Shown here piece after piece: positions 47,814 to 56,670 of a stretch of DNA of 64,000 nucleotides. The notes beneath the pieces are model-generated. The model made no database searches, had not been told where the DNA came from, and saw nothing but the letters and a program-made list of their open reading frames with translations. The stretch is from Helicobacter sp. 16-1353 (GTDB taxonomy: Bacteria; Campylobacterota; Campylobacteria; Campylobacterales; Helicobacteraceae): the NCBI RefSeq assembly GCF_003288815.1, contig NZ_NHYM01000003.1, positions 120,578 to 184,577 on the forward strand, in the 5' to 3' direction. The position numbers were made by a program, and so were the translations under genes. Position 1 is the stretch's first letter. Each line of letters opens with the position of its first letter.

Positions 47814-48233
47814 ATGGATAAAAATACTCTTACTAGATTCTCAATATCACTTCCTTATGATTTATTAGATGAGCTAGACAAAAGGATTATAAATAATGGT
47901 TATTCATCTAGAAGTGAGCTTATACGCGATATGATACGCGAAAAAATGGTAGATGAAAAATGGGAGAATGAGAGTGATTCTGTGGAGCTTGTGGCAGTTT
48001 TGACTATTATCTACGACCATCATCAAAGAGAGCTTAATCAAAAAATTATAGATATTCAGCACAATAGCATCGTTAAGATTCTCTGCACTACGCATATTCA
48101 CTTAAATCATAATAATTGTTTGGAGAGCATAATGCTAAAGGGAAGTAAAAGCGATATAGAGAATCTAAGCCTATCTATTGGTGGATTAAAAGGTGTAAAA
48201 TTCTACAAGATTATAAAAACATCTAGTTTTTAA
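47814..48233 (+). CDS. nikR: Nickel-responsive regulator NikR
   Basis: 139 residues. An N-terminal ribbon-helix-helix ([19 protein letters not shown], then [17 protein letters not shown]) is followed by the ACT-like nickel domain. The nickel ligands are present: His83, His94, His96 and Cys102, with the same spacing as H. pylori His88, His99, His101 and Cys107. Tetrameric regulator of urease, nickel uptake and TonB systems. Preceded by AAGGAT and a TATAAT-like element. A hairpin with T-run follows. Confidence 0.96.
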   Translation: MDKNTLTRFSISLPYDLLDELDKRIINNGYSSRSELIRDMIREKMVDEKWENESDSVELVAVLTIIYDHHQRELNQKIIDIQHNSIVKILCTTHIHLNHNNCLESIMLKGSKSDIENLSLSIGGLKGVKFYKIIKTSSF

Positions 48234-48249
48234 TGTTAAAGCAGAATCT

Positions 48250-48275
48250 AAAGCATTATTTATTTGTGCTTTTTT
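48250..48275 (+). terminator. Rho-independent terminator after nikR
   Basis: AAAGCA (48250-48255) and TGCTTT (48267-48272) form a 6-bp stem with an 11-nt loop, and the right arm runs into six T residues. Placed 16 bp past the nikR stop, it is one of the few classic terminators here. Confidence 0.6.
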
Positions 48276-48326
48276 CTTGTAAAATTTAACCTAATAAACA
48301 ATCAAATTTCAAAGCAGTTCTTAACA

Positions 48327-49378
48327 TTAATCATAAAAAATAATTGGCACATCTGGGTATCCTTTGGTATTTGGTGAATCTAACCCCACTATATTTCCAA
48401 GTCCGCTTTTATAGATGGGATTTAGATTCTGCTTGTTATTTTGCAAATCTTTCACATCGCTAGAATTTGTTGAATTACTCAAAACACTTAAATTCTCCAC
48501 TAAGTCATTTCGCACATAGCTAACCTCAATACAAGTGCTTAAAAATAATCCCTTGCCATAAAAAATACTTCCATTATTATTAAAATGCGTGTGGATAGGC
48601 GTGTAATATTTTCTTAATTTTTCTAAAATAGGCAATCGCATTTTCATTCCCTCTATATCATTTGGATTGCAATCGTGGAATTCAAACACAATCTGCGGAA
48701 AATACTGCGAGACAAAGCCCAAATCGATTTCCCTTAAAATGTCCCATTCCGCCCCCTCAATGTCGATTTGCATAATGTTATGGTGATTTTTATCTAAGCT
48801 ATTTTCCCGCACCACACGCTCAAAGCTAATCGTATCACAGCTATCTTTCACGCCTACGAACTTCTTAATAAATGTGATATTTGGGTGATTATATGGAGCA
48901 GTATTTATACTAGCGTCGTATTGTAGGACTTTGTAGCCCATATTTGCCATTTCTAAATCCCAAGGGGAATATGGAGAAACGCCGAGTGATAGGGCTTTGG
49001 GGATTGTATTTTGGGATTTGTGGTTATCGCTGGAATCTATAGATTTTATATTTGTGGTTTCTGCATTTATCGGGGGGGGGCGAGCATAACATACCCTCCG
49101 TCATTCTCTCCACCAATTCTACTTAGTTTTCCTACACTAACGCAAATTGGACGAATTAGATTTAGGTATTTTTTGATATTTTCAATATTATAGCTTAGCT
49201 GTATCCCGCCCATAGCACCCGGATACATAGATAAAAGTATCGCCTCTTTTTGCTCTCGTGGCATATCTAGCTCTTTTATAATATTATAAGACATTAAGAA
49301 ATTAAATCTAGTATTTACCTCATTTACCCCTATTACATTTTGTATTTTTTGTTTAATGAAATTTTTTAGACTTCTCAT
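48327..49378 (-). CDS. FkbM-family methyltransferase, phase-variable and off in this sequence
   Basis: One gene split in two frames by a C9 tract (coding strand; G9 at 49072-49080). Translation from ATG 49378, behind AAGGAGA, gives 103 residues, then APPR and a stop at 49067. Ten or seven C would restore the frame (APPPINAETTN) into the downstream part. The full protein would be about 350 residues. The downstream half has IMQIDIEGAEWDIL and PQIVFEFHD, the FkbM core. Its substrate is probably a surface glycan, by analogy with phase-variable genes of Campylobacter and Helicobacter. The sequence is less AT-rich than its neighbours. Confidence 0.85.
49072..49080. repeat. C9/G9 homopolymer, frame switch of the FkbM gene
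   Basis: Nine G on the plus strand, bounded by C on both sides. The only G/C tract of this length I see in the window, and it sits exactly where the frame of the FkbM gene breaks. Slipped-strand change by one base would turn the gene on. Confidence 0.9.
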
Positions 49379-49613
49379 ATTCTCTCCTTGTTGAAATTTT
49401 AAGCTGAGATTTTAAAGATTGCATTATAGCAAATGATTCTATTTAGGTTTAATAGCGATATAAAGTAGAAATCTAGATTCTCATTCCAATAAAACAAATT
49501 ATAGAAAATCTTGTGTTGTAATATATAATGGATTTTTACTAAAGCGACTTATTTCTTTGGTGATATTAGGATAACTCCGCTAAAGTGAGATTTTTGTCTT
49601 ATTTTTCTTAGGG

Positions 49614-50999
49614 TTATTTTTGCAAGATATGCAAGTATTCAGTGGTGGAATCTTGCTTACAAAAGCGACTGGAATCTGCCTTAAATCGCTGATAGATTTG
49701 CTCCATTCGCTCGTATTTGCCGTATTTTTTAAAAATTTCTTCAATCTCGCCCAAGCCCAAAAGCCCCTCGTCGTTGTAGCTTAGGAAAATATAATCAAAA
49801 TCCGCGTTTTTTATTAGATAATCTAACGCATCGGCGACTAGATTTTTCTTACAAAACGCGGATTTTTCGTATTCCCTTAAGCCCGTTTTGCCCCGTGGCG
49901 TGAAGTCGTCATAGAGTGCAATGGTATTTAAAATGTGATAATTCGCCCCATATTCACGGGCATTATATGGCGGGTCAAGGTAGAGAATATCGCCTGAAAT
50001 CCGCTTGATTAGGTCGTTCGCATTTTCGTTGTAAATCTCGCAATTCTCGCAAATTTCGTAAATTGTATTTGTGGGCGGGGAATCTGCGTGGGATTTGGCT
50101 TTGGATTCCGCGGATTTAGCGTGAGATTCTGCCTTAGATTCTGCCCTAGATTCCGTGTGAAATTCTATTTTGGATTCCGTAGATTCGCCGTATTTATTTG
50201 CGGAATTCACACGAGATTCCACAAATTCCGCATTAGATTCGCCACACGATTTTTTTAAAATCGAAGAATCTGCAGAATTCACACGAGATTCCACAGATTC
50301 TGCCGAATCTTTTAAGGTCGCAGAATTCCCAAATTTATCCAATTTCACAGAATCCACAGAATCTGCAGAATCCACTTGCCCCATATCTCGCCTAAAATCC
50401 GCTGGGCGGAGCGTAAAATCCTTTGCGGCGGATTTCTTAAGATTTTTCAAAAATGCCCCATAGACAGAAGCGGTATTTGCGACTTTATCGGCAGATTCCA
50501 GCAAGGAAGCGAGCAAAAAATAATATTCATCTTGCGAGATTTGGCGTTGCGATTTTAGGCTTTCGATTTTTATGCGAATGGAATCTATCCTAATGGCGTT
50601 TTTGTCGCTAAAATATTGGCGATTTTCTCCGCCTCCAAGTGCGTAGTGGCGATAAATCTTGCCCTTTATATTTGGCGTTTTGGCTTCATTATTTAGATTT
50701 TCTATAAGCTCATTTGCCCTAATTTGCGAGATTTTAGAATGTGGCATAGAATATGGTAGGTTGCTAAAATCCCAGTTTTTGGCAAAATTACCGATATAAT
50801 GCCTCGCTAAAACAAAGCTATAAAACTCCCTATCATTCGTAATAATCCGCCCAACTTCCCCTTGAAATGCCCTAGCTACCGCACAAGTCCCAGCAAACAT
50901 ATCGCAGAAAGTGTATTCCCCAAGCGGTTTTGCTACCGCATTTTTAATGCCATTTTTTAAAAATCCACTTAGCTTAAACTTCGAGCCGATGTAGTTCAT
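49614..50999 (-). CDS. D12-class DNA adenine methyltransferase with a Ser/Glu-rich insertion
   Basis: 461 residues. N6-adenine methyltransferase of the Dam/D12 (alpha) class. The start MNYIGSKFKLSGFL and FAGTCAVAR (35-43) form the SAM site; the catalytic DPPY lies at 342-345 followed by NAREYGANYH. Between them residues 210-309 are a Ser/Glu/Ala/Asp tract with units such as ESRVNSA and AESKAESHA. It is coded by GAATC/GATTC-rich repeats and replaces what should be a short linker. No restriction gene is next to it, so it may be solitary. The recognition sequence cannot be told; CATG or GATC enzymes belong to this class. It is unclear whether it is active. Confidence 0.85.
   Translation of the reverse strand: MNYIGSKFKLSGFLKNGIKNAVAKPLGEYTFCDMFAGTCAVARAFQGEVGRIITNDREFYSFVLARHYIGNFAKNWDFSNLPYSMPHSKISQIRANELIENLNNEAKTPNIKGKIYRHYALGGGENRQYFSDKNAIRIDSIRIKIESLKSQRQISQDEYYFLLASLLESADKVANTASVYGAFLKNLKKSAAKDFTLRPADFRRDMGQVDSADSVDSVKLDKFGNSATLKDSAESVESRVNSADSSILKKSCGESNAEFVESRVNSANKYGESTESKIEFHTESRAESKAESHAKSAESKAKSHADSPPTNTIYEICENCEIYNENANDLIKRISGDILYLDPPYNAREYGANYHILNTIALYDDFTPRGKTGLREYEKSAFCKKNLVADALDYLIKNADFDYIFLSYNDEGLLGLGEIEEIFKKYGKYERMEQIYQRFKADSSRFCKQDSTTEYLHILQK
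50203..50295. repeat. 21-bp direct repeat inside the methyltransferase insertion
   Basis: 50203-50223 and 50275-50295 are the same (GAATTCACACGAGATTCCACA with one shared extra base at the left), 72 bp apart, exactly 24 codons. Both encode ESRVNSA. The stretch 50080-50390 holds more than a dozen GAATC/GATTC words. Confidence 0.9.
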
Positions 51000-51162
51000 T
51001 TATCACGCTTTTTGCGATATTTCACGCATTCTATTAGCATTTTAACGCCCTTTTTAAAAATTCACAACCAACAACTCATGCGATTTTTTGACATTATTAT
51101 CGCCCCGCTCGACAAAGGTCTGCCCAAAACTTAAGCTCCGTTGCTAAAGATTCCAAAGAATC

Positions 51163-51432
51163 CTAATTGTTTCCCTTGCCAGATTCAGCAGATTCCGCAG
51201 ATTCTGTAAATTTTGTAGATTCCGTAGATTCCCCAGATTCCACATTTTCGATTTTTTCTAATCGCTTTTCGATTGATATTAATTTTTTATCGATTCCAGC
51301 GCTAACTGTTACTTGATTTAGCAAAACCCAAAGGGAGAGAATCCCAAGCATTACGGAAATAAACACCGCTAACATCGCTATTTTTATCGCTTTTAACGCC
51401 TTTTTTTCGATAATTTCTAAATCTTTATCCAT
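51163..51432 (-). CDS. Small single-helix membrane protein with Glu/Ser tail
   Basis: 89 residues. A charged N-terminus, one membrane helix at about 20-40 (AVFISVMLGILSLWVLL), a short coiled coil (LISIEKRLEKIENV), then a tail of ES repeats (ESGESTESTKFTESAESAES) coded by GAATC words. Its start overlaps the end of the ABC permease gene by 8 bp, so translation is coupled. I know no family. It may be an accessory of the transporter, but that is only from position. Confidence 0.65.
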   Translation of the reverse strand: MDKDLEIIEKKALKAIKIAMLAVFISVMLGILSLWVLLNQVTVSAGIDKKLISIEKRLEKIENVESGESTESTKFTESAESAESGKGNN

Positions 51433-52240
51433 TATATTTCCTTAAGATATATTTTAAAGCACTTCCCATAATCATTCCCGCACACGCACACATCACCACG
51501 CACGCCCCAATGCTGACATTATAGCGATACGAAGCGAAAAACCCACTACAAATAAAAATAAACGATAAGATTCCAGAGATAATCATCATTTCTCCAAGTG
51601 AGCGGACAAACATACTTGCGATATAAGCTGGAATACTAAGGATTGCTAGAACCAAAATCAGCCCAGCGATATTCATACTCATTACAATCCCAAGTGATAT
51701 AAAAATATAAATAAACAATAAAAATATATTGATATTGATATTTTTTAATCTACAAAAAGTTTCATCATAAGAAATACTTAGTATTTCCCTATAATAAGTA
51801 ATGATGAAACCAATAAGCAAAATATCATAAATCGCAATTATCACAATATCATTTTTACTCACTGCCAAAATTGAGCCAAAAAGATAGCTAGTCATATCAC
51901 TTGCATAGCCGGGCGTAATATCAATCAAAATTATCCCCAAAGCCATACCAAAAGCCCACGCAGCAGCGATAAAAGAGTCTATATTTATTTTTTTATAGAT
52001 GATAAAGTATAGTAGAATTAAAGACATAATAACGCTAGTGATAGCCGCTCCAAGCATTGTGCTAAAGCCAAAATAAAGTGCCAAGCCAACGCCCCCAAAG
52101 GCACTATGAGCCACGCCACCGCTTAAAAACACGGTCTTATTTGATACGATGAGCGAGCCTACAATCCCGCCACATATGGATACTAACAAAGCAGATATTA
52201 GGGCAAGTTGAACGAATTGTAATGATAATATCTCAAACAA
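51425..52240 (-). CDS. znuB: ABC-3 family metal permease (zinc/manganese type)
   Basis: 271 residues with about eight helices and the family pattern: GGVAHSAFGGVGLALYFG in helix 3, a central FGSILAVSKNDI loop, and AGLILVLAILSIPAYIASMF towards the end. It should work with an ATPase and a binding protein; those genes (znuC, znuA) lie about 10 kb away at 61.4-63.1 kb with no permease beside them. The symbol therefore rests on the pairing; other metals are possible. It follows the Fe-S gene by 63 bp. Confidence 0.82.
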   Translation of the reverse strand: MFEILSLQFVQLALISALLVSICGGIVGSLIVSNKTVFLSGGVAHSAFGGVGLALYFGFSTMLGAAITSVIMSLILLYFIIYKKINIDSFIAAAWAFGMALGIILIDITPGYASDMTSYLFGSILAVSKNDIVIIAIYDILLIGFIITYYREILSISYDETFCRLKNININIFLLFIYIFISLGIVMSMNIAGLILVLAILSIPAYIASMFVRSLGEMMIISGILSFIFICSGFFASYRYNVSIGACVVMCACAGMIMGSALKYILRKYNG

Positions 52241-52303
52241 AATTATTCCTAAATATATAATTAAATCTTTTTATATGCCGCCCATAAAGAGAATCTAGAA
52301 ATC

Positions 52304-53776
52304 TTAACATCTTAACGATTCTCTTACCAATTCCAAAGGGTGTTTAAATACAATATTTGCTTGTTGATTATCAAGTGCATTATTTAGTTGCATTCGACAC
52401 GCACTGCATTCCGCACTTACGATGGATGCTCCAGAATCTAGTATATTTTTTGCTTTTGGAATCCCAGCATTATAAGCTAAATGATATTTTTCACTCTGTA
52501 TGCTTACTCCGCCAAACCCACAACATCTATCACATTCTTTCATTTCTAAGAGATTATAATTTGCCTCTATAAATGCTCGTGGCTCTTTCGCGATATTTAG
52601 GACTTTTTTAGCGTGGCAAGGGTCGTGATAGGTGATTTTTATATCTTTTTTATTATAGGTTTTAAGAATTTCTAAAAGATTTGTTTGATTATATAGATAT
52701 TCTGTTGCCATATGAATCTTAGGTAATAATGCTTCTAATCGTTTAATCCAATGCTTGGAATCCTCACAATAAGATAATGAATGTTTCCAATCTACCATAA
52801 TCATCGCCGCACAGGTTGCTTCTGGGATTATCATCGCGTCAATTTCATCAAAAAAGCTCTCAAAAAGCTCGATATTTTTTTTGATTAGAAAAATCACAGA
52901 TTTAATATCACCTGTGAAATACGCTGGAGCCCCGCAACATTCTTGCTTTGGTATTAGCACATCAATACCTAATTTATCTAAGATAAATAGCAAGGATTCA
53001 CCTACTTGCGTGTAATTGTAATTACTAAGGCAACCTATAAAAATCGCTACTTTTTTATTTCGTAAAATGGTTTTGCTATTCTTTTCGTAAGGCTTCGCAT
53101 CTTTAATTAAACGAAACGAAATGAAGTGTGGTTTTTTATAAGAGCTATTTGTCAAAGGTGGGAAAAGTAAAGCTGACTTTGAAATTAATTTATTACAATT
53201 AGAATGTGGTGTATCTATAAGATTCTCTATCCTAGAATCTAGATTCTTGGAATCTTGCCCTATAGAATCTTTATGTTTAGATTCTATTAAGCCTTTATAT
53301 GTTTGTAAAAAACTCTTTTTTTGGAATGGGAAAATACTTCGTTTGCCAAATGATGATATGCTAAAGCGACTTCTTAATCTATCATCATTTTTTTTAAATA
53401 CACAAGGTGCGACAAATGAAGTAAGGCTAAATACAAAATCCATTATTTTTCTATGTTTAAGTAGGTAAAAATAAACTTTTTTATACCAAGCTATGCCATA
53501 TTTTTGTGCAATATCAATTCTACTTTTTTGTATCATAGCGGCTGTATCGATTTTTTGCGGACAAATTGTTGTGCAAGTCGTGCAAAGAAAGCACGATTCA
53601 AATATATTTTTAAGATTTCTATCTAGATTAATATTTTTTTTATCATAAACACCTAGCAAATCCACAAATCCCCTAGGTGATGTAACCTCATCACGATTTA
53701 TTTGATATATCGTGCAAGATGGAACACATTTAGCACATTTCACACAGGATTGACTAAGAGATGAGAGATTTAACAT
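52304..53776 (-). CDS. CCG-domain Fe-S oxidoreductase (GlcF/LutA/GlpC-like)
   Basis: 490 residues. Two ferredoxin motifs near the start: CVKCAKCVPSC and CFLCTTCTTICP, each with a 4Fe-4S cluster. Later come two CCG domains: QECCGAPAYFTG and CDRCCGFGGVS, which bind further clusters or a heterodisulfide-type centre. The family works as an Fe-S subunit of glycolate, lactate or glycerol-3-phosphate dehydrogenases; the flavoprotein partner is not next to it. It begins 2 bp after hemN. A linker at about 165-215 is Ser-rich and variable. The substrate is unknown. Confidence 0.82.
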   Translation of the reverse strand: MLNLSSLSQSCVKCAKCVPSCTIYQINRDEVTSPRGFVDLLGVYDKKNINLDRNLKNIFESCFLCTTCTTICPQKIDTAAMIQKSRIDIAQKYGIAWYKKVYFYLLKHRKIMDFVFSLTSFVAPCVFKKNDDRLRSRFSISSFGKRSIFPFQKKSFLQTYKGLIESKHKDSIGQDSKNLDSRIENLIDTPHSNCNKLISKSALLFPPLTNSSYKKPHFISFRLIKDAKPYEKNSKTILRNKKVAIFIGCLSNYNYTQVGESLLFILDKLGIDVLIPKQECCGAPAYFTGDIKSVIFLIKKNIELFESFFDEIDAMIIPEATCAAMIMVDWKHSLSYCEDSKHWIKRLEALLPKIHMATEYLYNQTNLLEILKTYNKKDIKITYHDPCHAKKVLNIAKEPRAFIEANYNLLEMKECDRCCGFGGVSIQSEKYHLAYNAGIPKAKNILDSGASIVSAECSACRMQLNNALDNQQANIVFKHPLELVRESLRC

Positions 53777-53778
53777 AT

Positions 53779-55143
53779 TTATACCGTTTTAGAGAATTTT
53801 CTATCACCTATTGGAATCTTGCCTAAATATTCATCAAATACCATTACAATATTTCTAACCAACATACTTCCTGTTTGATTTAATCGTATTTCTTTATCAT
53901 TAATAGTCATTAAATCTAAATCAACATATTCTTGTAAATGCTCTAGTGAATCTTTGAAATGTTCCTTAAAATTAATATTAAATTTTTCTTCAATATGCTT
54001 AATGTCAAGGACAAAATTATTCATCAAACGCATAATGATATTTTTACGCAAAATATCTTCATCGTTTAATTTTATGCCTCTTTGCACGGGGAGAATCCCA
54101 CTATCTAAGCATTTCATATATGTCGCATAATCCTTATGATTTTGAACATAATAATCATGCCCTTCGCCTATGCTTGTAACACCGAGTCCAATGGTTTGTG
54201 TGTGTTTTTTAGCAGTATAGCCTTGAAAATTTCGCTTTAATTCACCTTTAAGCGATGCCTTATATAACTCATCGCTTTCCAATGCAAAATGGTCCATTCC
54301 AATCATTTTATAGCCATTTTGGCTTAGATATTCAATTGTGTATTTTAGGATTGAGAGCTTATCGCTTGGAGGTGGGAGTAGATTCTCATCGATTTTTCGC
54401 ATTGTTTTTTTAATCCACGGCACATGTGCGTAATTAAAAACTGCAAGTCGCGTTGGCTTGATTTTTACCACACTCTCAAGTGTTTCTTTAAAACTAGCTA
54501 GATTCTGATTTGGTAGTCCATAAATCAAATCAAAATTAATACACTCAATGCCATATTTTCTAGCTAGATTTACTGCAGATTCTACTAAATCAAATGGCTG
54601 AACTCTATGGATTGCAGTTTGAACAGTCATATCAAAATCTTGCACTCCAAAAGATAGGCGATTAAAACCATAGTCTTTTAGCACTTTCATTTGGTCTTCA
54701 TTAAAAAATCTAGGGTCAATTTCACAGCTAATCTCAGCATCTCTAGCAAAATTACTAAAAATTTTATAGATAGATTGTATGATAATCTCTAGGCTTTTTG
54801 CATCAAAAAAAGTCGGCGTTCCTCCGCCAAAGTGAAATTGTAAAACACTTCGATTGGTATCTAAATGATTTTTAAGCAAATCTAATTCTTTTTTTAGATA
54901 TTTGATATATTCAGTTTTTTTGTCATCTTTACTCGTGTAAATTACGCTACACCCGCAAAAATAACACGCACTTTTACAAAATGGCAAATGTGTATAAAGC
55001 GATAAAGGTAAATTCGTATGTCGCCCTAAAGCCTCGATATATGCGAGATTATCAAACTTCTCGCTAAATTCCAAAGCTGTTGGGTAGCTGGTGTATCGTG
55101 GTCCGGGTTTGCTGTATTTGGCAAATTTATTAAAATCAATCAT
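53779..55143 (-). CDS. hemN: Oxygen-independent coproporphyrinogen III oxidase
   Basis: 454 residues, radical-SAM enzyme making protoporphyrinogen IX without oxygen. The cluster site is CKSACYFCGC (CxxxCxxC plus Cys). The N-terminal KYSKPGPRYTSYPTALEF and later QFHFGGGTPTFF, EIDPRFFN and NFDLIYGLPNQ are conserved. It is in operon order argF-(132 aa)-hemN, an order I also recall from Campylobacter jejuni. It supplies haem for cytochromes such as NrfHA. Confidence 0.95.
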   Translation of the reverse strand: MIDFNKFAKYSKPGPRYTSYPTALEFSEKFDNLAYIEALGRHTNLPLSLYTHLPFCKSACYFCGCSVIYTSKDDKKTEYIKYLKKELDLLKNHLDTNRSVLQFHFGGGTPTFFDAKSLEIIIQSIYKIFSNFARDAEISCEIDPRFFNEDQMKVLKDYGFNRLSFGVQDFDMTVQTAIHRVQPFDLVESAVNLARKYGIECINFDLIYGLPNQNLASFKETLESVVKIKPTRLAVFNYAHVPWIKKTMRKIDENLLPPPSDKLSILKYTIEYLSQNGYKMIGMDHFALESDELYKASLKGELKRNFQGYTAKKHTQTIGLGVTSIGEGHDYYVQNHKDYATYMKCLDSGILPVQRGIKLNDEDILRKNIIMRLMNNFVLDIKHIEEKFNINFKEHFKDSLEHLQEYVDLDLMTINDKEIRLNQTGSMLVRNIVMVFDEYLGKIPIGDRKFSKTV

Positions 55144-55151
55144 CTAGAAAA

Positions 55152-55550
55152 TCACTCAAACTCACTGTTTATTTCTTTGAAATATTCATCAATATCTATA
55201 AATAGATTTGGATAATTTGATTTTATATCTTTTACTATCCTTTTTATATCATATATTGTCAAATTTTTCTTTTTTGTTTGTATATCATTGATTATATTTT
55301 TTGCCACTATAAAAACATCATCAAAATCTTTTGGCATCTCTTGTAAGATTTCTCTTTCTAGATTCTTAAAAATCAATTCTTCATTATTATTTTTGATTGT
55401 TTCTTGCATTTTGAGATATTCATTTTCTGCAATAATCACATATTTTTTATTATCTAATTTTATGCGTGTGGGAGATTTTAATTTACTCTCTTTGATTTTT
55501 AGGATAAATTCATTGTTTTTTTGTGTTTTTGCTTTATTTATTTTTTCCAA
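55152..55550 (-). CDS. Conserved hypothetical protein between argF and hemN
   Basis: 132 residues, hydrophilic, with a helix-rich Lys/Glu composition. A possible strand-loop piece [26 protein letters not shown] looks like a short antitoxin-style or kinase-substrate strand region, but no known motif is complete. It overlaps argF by 13 bp and is 8 bp before hemN. A gene of similar size in the same place exists in other Campylobacterota as far as I recall. No function is assigned. Confidence 0.75.
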   Translation of the reverse strand: MEKINKAKTQKNNEFILKIKESKLKSPTRIKLDNKKYVIIAENEYLKMQETIKNNNEELIFKNLEREILQEMPKDFDDVFIVAKNIINDIQTKKKNLTIYDIKRIVKDIKSNYPNLFIDIDEYFKEINSEFE

Positions 55551-56521
55551 TTTTCTTCCTCTAAAAAAGTCATTATTCCTTTATGTGCGTGCAATCTATT
55601 TTCTGCTTCTATAAATATTTTACTTTGGCTAGATTCCATAACCTCATCACTTACCTCATATCCTCTATATGCTGGGAGGCAATGTAGGAATATCGCATTA
55701 TCACCAAGATTCATTAAATCGCTATCTACGCAGAATCCTTTAAATTTAGATACCCTCTCTTCTTTTTGGCTTTCTTGTCCCATTGAAATCCAAGTATCAG
55801 TTGTGATTACATTTGCTTTTAGGGCAGCAACTTTAGGGTCGTTTGAAATGGAGATTTTCGCTCCGCTTTCTTTGGCAGAATCTAGGGCTAATTTTAGTAT
55901 GGATTCCTGAACTTCAAAGCCTTTTGGCGTAGCGATATTTAGCTCAAATCCAAGTTTTGAAGCTAGCATTAGCCACGAATGAGCCATATTATTTCCATCG
56001 CCGATATAGCAAACTATAGGTTTTTGCATAGATTTATTATTTGCATATGGGGCGTAAAAATCACTCTCCACACCTATGCCACATTCAACCATAGTTATAT
56101 AATCAGCCATTAATTGTGTTGGGTGAAAATCGTCGCTCAAGCCATTTATCACAGGCACACTTGAATATCTTGCAAACTCCTCTAATCGCTGGTGTTCAAA
56201 TGTCCTAATCATAATCATATCAACCATTGATGAAATAACCCTAGAAGTGTCTTTTATAATCTCTCCGCGACCTAATTGTATGTCCTTGTTTGATAAGAAA
56301 ATCGCATTTCCACCTAATTGATATGCACCTACTTCAAAACTTACACGCGTTCTTGTGGAGCTTTTCTCAAAAATCATCGCTAAAGTTTTATCTTTAAAGT
56401 ATGGTTGAATCCTCTGCCCTTGTAGAAATCTATTTTTAATCTCAATACCCAAATGCACGATTCTAAGAATCTCTTCTTTGCTTAAGTCTTTAAGTGATAA
56501 GAAATGTTTAATTGAGCACAT
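55538..56521 (-). CDS. argF: Ornithine carbamoyltransferase
   Basis: 327 residues. Forms citrulline from ornithine and carbamoyl phosphate in arginine synthesis. The carbamoyl phosphate site [12 protein letters not shown], the HPTQLMADY segment, the ornithine-site DTWISMGQE and the HCLPAYRG Cys loop are all present. The C-terminal [17 protein letters not shown] matches the family. First gene of an operon with the 132-aa gene, hemN and the Fe-S gene. Divergent from dnaG, with about 150 bp between. Confidence 0.95.
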   Translation of the reverse strand: MCSIKHFLSLKDLSKEEILRIVHLGIEIKNRFLQGQRIQPYFKDKTLAMIFEKSSTRTRVSFEVGAYQLGGNAIFLSNKDIQLGRGEIIKDTSRVISSMVDMIMIRTFEHQRLEEFARYSSVPVINGLSDDFHPTQLMADYITMVECGIGVESDFYAPYANNKSMQKPIVCYIGDGNNMAHSWLMLASKLGFELNIATPKGFEVQESILKLALDSAKESGAKISISNDPKVAALKANVITTDTWISMGQESQKEERVSKFKGFCVDSDLMNLGDNAIFLHCLPAYRGYEVSDEVMESSQSKIFIEAENRLHAHKGIMTFLEEENWKK

Positions 56522-56670
56522 AAAATATCCATCTAAATTAATATTAAAGTATAGATTCTACTTTTTTTATCGCAATAAAGCAAATTTTACATTACATATT
56601 TAAGATTCTATAAATCTAAATAAATGTTAGAATCTTTTTAGAAAAATTTATAAATTTGGATTTAAAATCA

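Noticed and set aside
48327..48950. FkbM C-terminal part as a separate gene starting at an internal ATG
   Set aside because: It lacks a ribosome site, and the frame upstream is open to the C tract and joins the 103-residue part when one C is added.
49379..49613. Possible small gene or RNA between the FkbM gene and the methyltransferase
   Set aside because: No open frame with a ribosome site, no strong hairpin and no match with other parts of the window; I see nothing in it.
51000..51162. Possible promoter or RNA before the methyltransferase
   Set aside because: No clear -10, palindrome or frame; left unassigned.
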